12,988 bases of DNA. Source: Pseudomonadota bacterium (GTDB lineage Bacteria > Pseudomonadota > Alphaproteobacteria > Parvibaculales > Parvibaculaceae). The notes below the pieces were generated by a model. That model saw nothing but the letters and a program-made list of their open reading frames with translations. It had not been told where the DNA came from and did not search any database. This document shows, in pieces, positions 7,291 to 12,988 of the stretch (the stretch's first letter is position 1; each line of letters begins with the position of its first letter). Both the position numbers and the translations under genes were made by a program. The DNA is taken from contig JAJXZC010000027.1 of the NCBI GenBank assembly GCA_021780275.1, positions 1-12,988 on the forward strand. Direction: 5' to 3'.

Positions 7291-7443
7291 CGCCTGTCCT
7301 AGTCCCGCGGGCCGGGGCGCGCGCAATCGACACGAGTCGCCACATATGTCATCTCGAATGATGAGAATTGGTCAAGCACACCCCAAAAGCAAGGCGACGA
7401 GCCGCTATTTGCTGGAAATTCACCACCTTTTTTGAGGCCCGGC
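7291..7443. promoter_or_regulatory. Divergent promoter region between the thymidylate synthase and dTMP kinase genes
   Basis: This 153-base gap separates two divergent genes and must hold promoters for both. On the - strand TTGACC (7375-7370) resembles a -35 box, although no strong -10 follows at ideal spacing. Just downstream of it, TCATC (7349-7353) and GATGA (7360-7364) form a short inverted repeat that could be an operator. On the + strand GAGG (7434-7437) is the ribosome binding site of the kinase. Box assignments are tentative. Confidence 0.4.
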
Positions 7444-8097
7444 ATGCTGTTGGCAATCGAAGGGATTGACGGATCTGGCAAAAATACACTCGCACGCAAT
7501 CTGCAGCGCTTGCTGTCGCCGCGGCGTGCGGGCATTGTTTCCTCTCCGGGATACGATCGCACCCAGGCGGGCCGGTTGATCGGTCTCCACCTCTCCGGCG
7601 CTCTTTCGTTCGGGCAGGATAACCCAATCGCGTTGGCGATGCTGTTCGCTCTGGACCGGCAAGAGGGGCAGCCTGACCTTCACCGCAGAATTCAGGCAGG
7701 CGAAATCATCATCGCCGACAGATATGTCGCCTCAAACGCAGCTTATCAGGCGGCGCGCGCAACAATTCCTGCTGCCGTCCGCGATTGGGTGCTTGACGCC
7801 GAATATCAGCGGCTCAGCTGCCTCGTTCCCGACCTCAACGTGTTTCTCGATATGCCTGTCCCTATGGCGCGCGATACCATTCGCGCCAAGGGCGCGCGCG
7901 ACTACATCGGCTCCGGCCCTGACCGATACGAAGCCGACCACGCTCTGCTCGAACGCGTGCGCCAACAATATCTAGCGCTTTCAACAAGCGCCCAATTTGG
8001 ACCTTGGCTCAAAATTGACGTCGCCTCTGATGGCGCGCTGCGAACGCCAGAAGCAATAGCGGAAGAAGTCGCCGGACATGTCCGGCGACTTTTTTGA
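7444..8097 (+). CDS. tmk: Thymidylate (dTMP) kinase family protein
   Basis: This 217-aa protein starts at ATG 7444 with GAGG six bases upstream; a TTG at 7432 is in frame but less likely. The length is normal for dTMP kinases. The P-loop is GIDGSGKNT (7-15), with N where T/S-T is usual; the DRYVASN motif (92-98) binds the nucleotide and organises catalysis; the LID-like segment ARDYIGSGPDRYEAD (151-165) has the D-x-x-E-x-D pattern. It should phosphorylate dTMP, or a modified dUMP/dTMP analogue, to the diphosphate. It is divergent from the thymidylate-synthase operon and convergent with the glycosylase gene. This suggests a dedicated nucleotide pathway beside the chromosomal tmk. The last codons encode a large palindrome. 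Standalone housekeeping function cannot be excluded. Confidence 0.9.
   Translation: MLLAIEGIDGSGKNTLARNLQRLLSPRRAGIVSSPGYDRTQAGRLIGLHLSGALSFGQDNPIALAMLFALDRQEGQPDLHRRIQAGEIIIADRYVASNAAYQAARATIPAAVRDWVLDAEYQRLSCLVPDLNVFLDMPVPMARDTIRAKGARDYIGSGPDRYEADHALLERVRQQYLALSTSAQFGPWLKIDVASDGALRTPEAIAEEVAGHVRRLF
8066..8095 (+). terminator. 26-bp perfect palindrome plus T-tract inside the end of the kinase gene
   Basis: The palindrome is perfect from 8066 to 8091, centred between 8078 and 8079; its left half reads AAGTCGCCGGACA. It runs directly into six T residues (8090-8095), giving a strong rho-independent terminator whose stem is made of kinase codons and whose T-tract includes the stop. Read from the other strand the palindrome is followed by CTTCTTCC, so it may also terminate the converging glycosylase transcript. 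Confidence 0.85.
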
Positions 8098-8110
8098 ACG
8101 CGCAAAATGC

Positions 8111-8791
8111 TCAGAATAGCCGCGGTTGCGCCAGTTCCGCGACCCGGGCGACGCCATAGTGGTGCCTGACGCCATCGAGAAAGGCCGTCTGGCCGCCATA
8201 GCTTGGATGCCGCACCTCCAGCGCCTCGATTTCGAGATCGGCGAGCGATAACTGAGCATCTCGACCGATCGCCAAGATCGATCGGGGGCGAAGTTTTTCG
8301 ATAAGCCACATCAACAGCGGCCGGCAGGCCTGCCGCTCGGCGCGCGTGTGACACCGGTTGGACATGGGGTCTTCCGGCTTATGGGGATGCAGCGGAAAGA
8401 CATTCCACAAGAAAATCGGCCGATTGACCTGTGCAAGCGCCCGCCAGATCACCGTCGCCGTGCGTTCGGAAACCGCGGGCCCTCGCGTCGAACGGGCGAG
8501 CGGCGGCACGCCAAACAACCTGGCGTGCGCATCAAGATGCACTTCGTCAGTCAAAGCCAAGCCGGTCCGACGTCCGCCCCGATAGCCTAAATCGCGCCCA
8601 ATCCACAGCGAATCAATGCCTCCCGCCAACGCGGCTTCGAGGATGACCGCTAAATTCTGGCGACGCACCGAAGGAGCGTCCTCCCCGTCGTATTCGGCGC
8701 ACGATTGCGCGTAAGGATTGAAGACAGCCTCGAAATCCAATAAAGCCATCTGGTCAACAAAATGCTTGACGTCCGGCTGTCTCGTTTTCAT
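8111..8791 (-). CDS. Uracil-DNA glycosylase superfamily protein
   Basis: This 226-aa protein runs convergent to the kinase, with 13 bases between the two stops. The superfamily pattern is visible: FNPYAQ (24-29), motif I IGRDLGYRGGRRTGLALTDE (64-83), LWNVFPLHP (128-136), and motif III RHPSYGG (194-200), where His195 is the usual base-contacting residue. In related glycosylases motif I begins GEAPG and continues with RG-x-R-x-TG and T-x-E; here it begins GRDLG, leaving Asp67 where family-1 enzymes have their catalytic Asp. The expected reaction is excision of uracil or a modified pyrimidine from DNA. Beside a thymidylate synthase and kinase, it might remove non-modified or foreign bases. It is not clearly any of the textbook families, so specificity is open. 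Confidence 0.8.
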   Translation of the reverse strand: MKTRQPDVKHFVDQMALLDFEAVFNPYAQSCAEYDGEDAPSVRRQNLAVILEAALAGGIDSLWIGRDLGYRGGRRTGLALTDEVHLDAHARLFGVPPLARSTRGPAVSERTATVIWRALAQVNRPIFLWNVFPLHPHKPEDPMSNRCHTRAERQACRPLLMWLIEKLRPRSILAIGRDAQLSLADLEIEALEVRHPSYGGQTAFLDGVRHHYGVARVAELAQPRLF

Positions 8792-8857
8792 TTGAGCGCC
8801 CCAAAATTAAAAAATTATCCGCCATCAGCAAGCCGTCGGCCATGACTTAAGACAGCT

Positions 8858-9016
8858 TCAGGACCGTCGATCAGCGAGTGACAGCGGAGCAAGCGGACAT
8901 ACCGACGCGTCGACCTTGCCGCAATTGGACCAACGAATCAGCTCAATTTCCCCGATCGTCGCGCCGCACTGGCGGCAAAAAACATAGAGGGATGCTGAGA
9001 TCCGGCAATGCGGCAT
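8858..9016 (-). CDS. Possible tiny cysteine-rich protein, 52 aa
   Basis: The open frame on the - strand from ATG 9016 encodes MPHC at the start, a CRQCG knuckle (residues 14-18) and two further cysteines in NCG and VCP, loosely like a one-domain zinc ribbon. It lies 66 bases upstream of the glycosylase gene on the same strand. Against it: the ribosome binding site is poor (AGG only two bases before the ATG), and third-position GC is only moderate. It may be spurious; otherwise the 8792-9089 gap holds only promoters for the glycosylase and the first TIR gene. Confidence 0.25.
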   Translation of the reverse strand: MPHCRISASLYVFCRQCGATIGEIELIRWSNCGKVDASVCPLAPLSLADRRS

Positions 9017-9089
9017 TGCCTGTAGCTGGCTTTGCGGCAGCGAATCGGGTAAGAACGCCTCGTGAACACTCAGCCATCGAGCGCGCTCC

Positions 9090-9566
9090 ATGACCGACGA
9101 TATCCGCAACGTTTTCATCAGCCATATCCACGAAGACGATCATCGTCTTCAGCCTCTGAAAGATATGCTGGCGGCGAACGGTTGCGCCGCGCGCGACAGC
9201 TCGGTCAACAGTTCCAATCCCAACGACGCCAAAAATCCAGACTACATCAAGCGCGAAATCCTGTCGCCCCGCATCCAGTGGGCGGGAACCGTCCTCGTGC
9301 TGATCACGCCGGACACCAAAGACAGCGCCTGGGTCAACTGGGAGATCGAGCACGCCCATCGTTTAGGCAAACAGATCATCGGAGTCTGGGATAACGGCGA
9401 CCACGGCTGCGAAGTCCCGGAAGCGCTCGACCTCTATGCGAATGCTTGCGTGCCTTGGCGTGGCCAGCAAATCATCGACGCCATCAACGGCAAAATCAAC
9501 GAATGGCGCGACGCGTCCGGTGCCCCCCGGGCGGCGCGGAATATCGCGCGCTACAGGTGTGCGTGA
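9090..9566 (+). CDS. ThsB-like TIR domain protein (MTH538/DUF1863 type)
   Basis: This 158-aa single-domain protein opens almost at once into the TIR fold: NVFISHIHEDD (7-17) is strand A and the first loop, and GTVLVLITPDTKDSAWVNWEIEHA (66-89) has the typical strand D, Ser/Thr loop and W-x-x-W-E motif. Glu85 is the predicted NAD-cleaving glutamate. YIKREI (52-57) also fits the ThsB-type family. Known ThsB proteins detect phage infection and make a cyclic-ADP-ribose-like signal read by a SLOG-containing partner; here that role is inferred. The ribosome binding site is weak. The next gene starts inside its stop (GTGA), so it is translationally coupled to the Nmad2 protein. A canonical SIR2-SLOG ThsA is not in the window. 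Confidence 0.8.
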   Translation: MTDDIRNVFISHIHEDDHRLQPLKDMLAANGCAARDSSVNSSNPNDAKNPDYIKREILSPRIQWAGTVLVLITPDTKDSAWVNWEIEHAHRLGKQIIGVWDNGDHGCEVPEALDLYANACVPWRGQQIIDAINGKINEWRDASGAPRAARNIARYRCA

Positions 9567-10180
9567 CCGTGCGCCTGCACTCCTACGTCCTCGATCACGA
9601 CTACGGTTTCGCGCCAAACCCTTTTCACGGCGTGTGCACATTGGCGACGTGCAAGCCAAAGATTCGCCAGCACGCCGCCGTGGGCGACTACGTCGTCGGA
9701 ACGGGTTGCGCCAAGCGCAAGCGTCGAGGTTTTCTCGTCTATTTCATGATTGTCGACGAAATCACGACCTTCGACCTATATTGGGCCGACCCGCGGTTTG
9801 CCCGCAAACGCCCCAATCTGTGCGGCAGCAAGATGCTGGCGTTTGGCGACAACATCTATCACCGCGACCCAAACTCAGGCGTTTGGCGGCAAGCGAATTC
9901 CCTTCACAGCCAGAGAGACGGCTCGGCCAATCCGCTCAATGTTGACCACGACACCACGTCGGAGCGGGTTCTCATCGGTCGAAAGTTTGCTTATTGGGGC
10001 GGTGCCGGACCTGAAATTCCCGAACAGTTTCGTAACTTCGGCGGCGCCGACATCTGTTCGCGGCGCGGTCATCAGAACAATTTTCCCGAACCGCTGCGCG
10101 ACGGATTCATCGCATGGCTGCAATCCTTGAATGAACAAGGCTACGTCGGCCGTCCCTTGGATTGGGTGAGAACCGCTTGA
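9563..10180 (+). CDS. Nmad2-type putative nucleotide-modification protein
   Basis: This 205-aa protein most likely starts at GTG 9563, which overlaps the previous stop and has AGG (9555-9557) five bases upstream; GTG 9569 is an alternative. The N-terminus matches my recollection of the nucleotide modification associated domain 2 family: LHSYVLDHDYGFAPNPF (5-21), CTLATCKPKIR (25-35) and VGDYVVGTG (40-48). VLIGRKFAYWGG (136-147) follows further on, with several aromatic residues in between. The family was named from gene neighbourhoods of base-modifying enzymes; its biochemistry is not established. A thymidylate-synthase-family protein, kinase and glycosylase within 3 kb fit that association. 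The four-base coupling to a TIR gene is notable. The family name relies on memory of the motif, without a profile search. Confidence 0.72.
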   Translation: MTVRLHSYVLDHDYGFAPNPFHGVCTLATCKPKIRQHAAVGDYVVGTGCAKRKRRGFLVYFMIVDEITTFDLYWADPRFARKRPNLCGSKMLAFGDNIYHRDPNSGVWRQANSLHSQRDGSANPLNVDHDTTSERVLIGRKFAYWGGAGPEIPEQFRNFGGADICSRRGHQNNFPEPLRDGFIAWLQSLNEQGYVGRPLDWVRTA

Positions 10181-10201
10181 TTTCATGGACGGATTGGAAA
10201 T

Positions 10202-10783
10202 ATGGCCTTTCTGACCGAAACCGAAGTTCGCCGACGCGCCGCGCAAGTTATGCAACGCCGCCAAAAGAGCGCAGGAAGCATATTATTCGAAGACACGGCC
10301 TCGACCCATCAAAGGTTCGATGTCTTTCTCAGTCACTCATCTGCTGAACCTGAACACATTCTCTTGGGCATCAAAGCGATGCTCGAAGATCGGCAATTGT
10401 CGGTCTACGTCGACAAATACAGCGATCCCCAGTTATCTCCTGAAGACGTCACCCCAGACACCGCGAACCTCCTGCGTGACCGCATGCGAAGCTCAAATGT
10501 GCTGATTTACGTTTACAGCCAACATTCAAAGGCGTCGCGTTGGATGCCATGGGAACTGGGCTTCTTTGATGGCTTAAAGGGAGCAGTTGGCATCTTGCCG
10601 ATCACTCTTGATCGCGAAGATGAATTCGAGCGAGAAGAGTATCTGGGCCTTTATCCTTATGTGGACGTGGCGCTTGGAGCAGACAGCGGTCGCCAGCACT
10701 TGTGGATCAGGGAAACGGCTGGCATCTACGCACGTCTCGATTTATGGGCGACCGGAAAGGCGACGATCCGGCCTCATCCCTAG
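10202..10783 (+). CDS. TIR domain protein
   Basis: This 193-aa protein follows the Nmad2 gene by 21 bases and has GGA just before its ATG. After a basic N-terminal helix (1-35) comes a TIR domain: FDVFLSHSSAEPE (39-51), SVYVDKYSD (67-75), NVLIYVYSQHSKASRWMPWELGFFDG (99-124). The serine-rich loop and Glu118 in WMPWE match catalytic TIR proteins that cleave NAD. The C-terminal part (140-193) completes the fold with a YLGLYPYVDV segment. It differs from the ThsB-like protein upstream, so the locus has at least two TIR lineages. Multiple ThsB-like TIRs per locus are known in Thoeris, where each senses different phages; the same division of labour here is inference. No membrane segment or signal peptide is seen. 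Confidence 0.85.
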   Translation: MAFLTETEVRRRAAQVMQRRQKSAGSILFEDTASTHQRFDVFLSHSSAEPEHILLGIKAMLEDRQLSVYVDKYSDPQLSPEDVTPDTANLLRDRMRSSNVLIYVYSQHSKASRWMPWELGFFDGLKGAVGILPITLDREDEFEREEYLGLYPYVDVALGADSGRQHLWIRETAGIYARLDLWATGKATIRPHP

Positions 10784-10914
10784 CGCCCGCGCGGCTTTGA
10801 TGGCAACATCCGTCGCGATCAGCCATTTACATTGCTCAGCTATGTGGGATGATGCCAGCTCTGCGCCGATAGATGCGGATGAGGTGGCGCGTTGCGAAAC
10901 CGGGCGGCATCGGC

Positions 10915-12069
10915 ATGAATGACTTTCTGCGCATTTATGTCATTTGGGCGCCTGCGCGCGACGAGGCGTCGAGCAAACATGCCGCCGACATCATCGCCAA
11001 GCATTTCGACGGCATTGGAATGGAGCGCGATGGCGTCGCCTATCGCGTTCCGGTTCGCTTTCGGAGCGAACCGTGGCGTGCGGGCAGCATCCTGCCACGC
11101 CCCATCGACCTCAGTCTCGCCGAGCATAACGCCATTGTGCTGCTGCACGATCAGTTCATGCATCAGGACAGAAGCGAATGGGATGCATACATTTCGTCGC
11201 TAAAAGGCGAAATGGGGCGGCGCGGCGATGTCGACATCTATATTCCGTTCGGCAGCCCGACGGGTGAGCCGCCGCTTCCAAGCGAAAAATTGATTCAATA
11301 CGTATACCGGCGCAAATGGGCGACGAGCCTGGCGACTGGCGAGCAGCGTGACACCCGCCTGTTGCTCCACGTCGTTTTCACAATCCGCCACCAGTTGCGA
11401 GAAATGTTGCAGCCTGGCTTGACGCCGGAGAAGCTTTTCGTGAGCCATGCGAAGGCGGATGGCGACAACGTCGCGCAAGCCATCGTCGATTACGTAAACG
11501 ACACTAGCCAGGACGTTCCCCTCAAGACGTTCTACGATGCAAAGGAATTGATTCCCGGACTCGATTTCCAAAAGGCTTTTCAGCGCGAAATTGGGCAGGG
11601 GACTCTGTTAGCCATTGTCTCGGACGTTTACGACAGCCGTCCGTGGTGCGTTTTTGAGCTGACGACGGCCAAACGAAGCCGTCGACCGATCGTCCTTGCA
11701 GACGTTGGACGGATTCGTACCAGCCGCACGTATCCTTATGGCGCCAATGTCCCAAAACTGCGCGTCGCGGAGACGGGCGGGGCATGGATCGAACCGCTTT
11801 TGGTTGAGACCTTGTCGGAGGGGCTGCGCTGCGATCTTGTCGCCGCCCAGGGCGCGCGCCTTCTCGCCGCCGCCGGCATATCAGCATCCGACGCCCTCAT
11901 CTTGCCGCGTCCTCCTGAGCTATTCGACCTCGCGGACGCCAAAGCCCTTCCTGAGAACATCGTCTACCCCGATCCTCCCTTGGCCAAGCTTGAGCAGGAA
12001 ATCCTCAACAACGCGCTGTCCGTCTTGTCACCGACCTCAAAGCTCCTCACTCTCGCCGAGGTACGATGA
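10915..12069 (+). CDS. Double-TIR protein with C-terminal TIR catalytic motif
   Basis: This 384-aa protein starts at ATG 10915; an in-frame ATG at 10873 would add 14 residues without domain character. Residues ~5-110 resemble a first TIR-like domain (RIYVIWAPARDEASS; later AIVLLHDQF and SEWDAYI) that lacks a clear W-x-x-x-E motif. Residues 172-265 are a second, standard TIR: KLFVSHAKADGDN (173-185), FYDAKELIPG (206-215), LAIVSDVYDSRPWCVFEL (232-249), with Glu248 as the predicted catalytic residue. The last ~80 residues (PRPPEL, NIVYPDPPL) form an extension of unknown role. The stop overlaps the SLOG start as ATGA, so enzyme and presumed signal receptor are made together. This makes it the likeliest producer of the ligand sensed by the SLOG protein; that is inference. 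Confidence 0.82.
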   Translation: MNDFLRIYVIWAPARDEASSKHAADIIAKHFDGIGMERDGVAYRVPVRFRSEPWRAGSILPRPIDLSLAEHNAIVLLHDQFMHQDRSEWDAYISSLKGEMGRRGDVDIYIPFGSPTGEPPLPSEKLIQYVYRRKWATSLATGEQRDTRLLLHVVFTIRHQLREMLQPGLTPEKLFVSHAKADGDNVAQAIVDYVNDTSQDVPLKTFYDAKELIPGLDFQKAFQREIGQGTLLAIVSDVYDSRPWCVFELTTAKRSRRPIVLADVGRIRTSRTYPYGANVPKLRVAETGGAWIEPLLVETLSEGLRCDLVAAQGARLLAAAGISASDALILPRPPELFDLADAKALPENIVYPDPPLAKLEQEILNNALSVLSPTSKLLTLAEVR

Positions 12070-12983
12070 CGAATCTATCGCCACGCACGGTCGCCATTTC
12101 CATCAGCGATGCGCCCGACCGGCTCAAGCTCGGCTTTCCTAAACAGGAAGTCGACCGCATGCTGCTCTCGATTTGCTCGGCGCTGGTGCGGAGCGGCGCG
12201 CGCGTCCAATACGCGGGCAATTTGAATCCCTCAGGATTCACATTCAAGATTTTTCGTCATTTGGCGTCCGCCTACGCCCTTCGCGACGACGTTCCTCCGT
12301 TCATTCATCTGATCCCCGACCCTATTTTGCGGCGATCGAGCTTTGATGCCCTCGCAGAAATGTTGCGGGAATGCCGGTCGATTGCAGAAACGCACGCGTT
12401 CCTTGGCCCGACGGACATGCGCCTTTCGCTCGAGCCACCCGGGCATATTGTCGCAACTGACGGGGCAGGGCAGCCTCGCGTCCTCGAGAGTGATGACCAA
12501 TTTGCGAGGTGGCTGGAATCCGCATCCGCATGGACCCCAGCCGAAGCTTATTCCTGGGCGCGCCAACACGCCGCAGAAACGTCGGATGCGCGTATAGCGC
12601 TCGGGGGCAAAATGGGCACGCAGGCCAACCTGTCCGACCACTATGAAGGCGCGATGCCCGGCGTTGTGGAAGAAGCGCTGCTCACGCTTGACGCCGGAAA
12701 ACCATTTATCCCCTTCGCAGCATTTGGCGGCGCGACCCGCGACATCGCCATCGCGCTTTCTCTTTTACCCGCCGACGCCCGCGTCGAACGACCCGAGCAA
12801 TTCCCTAACTATCACACAGCCATGGCGCTGGTAGAGGCGCACTCTGACACCATCCCCGAAGATTTCCGCGGGCGGCTATCAGATCTGGCGCGCGAGGAAA
12901 ACGCTGAGGGTGCCGCGTTGAAAATGATCGATCTTCTTGCAAACTGGACCGCTGACTTCCTTCCTCGCGTCCACTTTAGATGA
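12066..12983 (+). CDS. SLOG-fold protein (LSDAT/TRPM-type), putative nucleotide-signal sensor
   Basis: This complete 305-aa protein starts at ATG 12066, overlapping the double-TIR stop by ATGA. The SLOG signature is spread over two halves: VAISISDAPDRLKLGF (9-24), VQYAGNLNPSGFT (47-59), then RIALGGKMG (176-184), YEGAMPGVVEEALL (193-206) and AAFGGATRDIAIAL (218-231). The G-G-K, M-P-G-x-x-E-E-A and F-G-G-A-x-R blocks line the ligand pocket in this superfamily. Such domains bind NAD-derived or other nucleotide signals; in Thoeris ThsA a SLOG domain is switched on by a TIR product. No fused effector (SIR2, nuclease, membrane helices) is visible, and residues 232-305 look like a helical tail. It may therefore act through the gene that begins at its own stop codon. 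The exact SLOG subfamily is uncertain. Confidence 0.75.
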   Translation: MTNLSPRTVAISISDAPDRLKLGFPKQEVDRMLLSICSALVRSGARVQYAGNLNPSGFTFKIFRHLASAYALRDDVPPFIHLIPDPILRRSSFDALAEMLRECRSIAETHAFLGPTDMRLSLEPPGHIVATDGAGQPRVLESDDQFARWLESASAWTPAEAYSWARQHAAETSDARIALGGKMGTQANLSDHYEGAMPGVVEEALLTLDAGKPFIPFAAFGGATRDIAIALSLLPADARVERPEQFPNYHTAMALVEAHSDTIPEDFRGRLSDLAREENAEGAALKMIDLLANWTADFLPRVHFR

Positions 12984-12988
12984 GCCGG
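12980..12988 (+). CDS. Start of a further gene, cut by the window end
   Basis: An ATG at 12980 overlaps the SLOG stop as ATGA, the same coupling seen at 12066, and gives three codons (Met-Ser-Arg) before the sequence ends. Only the junction supports it. If real, it is co-translated with the SLOG protein and is the first place to look for the locus effector. Confidence 0.35.

Noticed and set aside
8878..9093. 71-codon + strand open frame before the first TIR gene
   Set aside because: Composition is rich in Arg, Pro and Ser with no domain, and it overlaps the start of the well-supported TIR gene in another frame.
9132..9150. 9-bp inverted repeat with one-base centre (GAAGACGAT / ATCGTCTTC)
   Set aside because: It lies inside the TIR fold coding for the HEDD loop, without T-tract or promoter context; codon constraint and chance explain it.
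9090..12983. Canonical Thoeris (ThsA/ThsB)
   Set aside because: No SIR2 or transmembrane ThsA is present; only TIR and free-standing SLOG proteins are seen, so only a Thoeris-like mechanism is proposed.
3946..12983. CBASS or Pycsar system
   Set aside because: No CD-NTase or cyclase motif was seen in any protein of the island.
1..12988. CRISPR array, tRNA, rRNA or intact insertion sequence
   Set aside because: No regularly spaced repeats, no tRNA-like cloverleaf, and no transposase or integrase coding sequence was recognised.

Overview
The window looks like accessory DNA of an alphaproteobacterium, probably a Hyphomicrobiales member (Methylocystis/Beijerinckia-type). This placement is inferred from the GC-rich coding style and from the left-hand gene set; no rRNA or other taxonomic marker is present. 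The left part carries a trio typical of alphaproteobacterial plasmids and integrative elements. The right part is a cargo island of nucleotide-metabolism and TIR/SLOG genes typical of prokaryotic conflict systems.

Layout. (1) 2-3067, + strand: the 3' end of a strawberry-notch-type helicase, a primase-like Toprim protein overlapping it by 4 bases, a GC-rich gap, and a DUF2493 (SLOG-fold) protein ending in a terminator-like hairpin. (2) 3068-3945: gene-poor, with one 55-aa gene and a dense group of inverted repeats; this is the probable junction between backbone and cargo. (3) 7290-3946, - strand: a two-gene unit of a thymidylate-synthase-family protein, then a metallophosphoesterase whose C-terminal half appears to be a second, degenerate thymidylate-synthase-like domain. 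(4) 7444-8097, + strand, divergent from (3): a dTMP-kinase-family protein whose last codons form a large palindrome plus T-tract. (5) 8791-8111, - strand: a uracil-DNA-glycosylase-superfamily protein, with a possible tiny cysteine-rich ORF upstream. (6) 9090 to the window end, + strand: a ThsB-like TIR protein, an Nmad2-type (nucleotide modification associated) protein, a second TIR protein, a double-TIR protein, a SLOG protein, and an apparent start codon of a further gene overlapping the last stop by ATGA.

Interpretation (inference). Genes 3-5 supply a thymidylate branch (methyl or one-carbon transfer to dUMP, kinase, phosphatase, base excision). The fourth, Nmad2, is translationally coupled to a TIR gene. 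The TIR proteins keep the catalytic-glutamate motif of NAD-cleaving TIRs, and the SLOG protein has the fold used to sense TIR-made nucleotide signals in Thoeris. The simplest reading is an undescribed or poorly described defence locus that combines a nucleotide- or base-modification arm with a TIR-to-SLOG signalling arm. No SIR2, nuclease or membrane effector is visible. The gene starting at 12980 is the prime candidate for the missing effector. Two neighbouring independent systems remain a real alternative.
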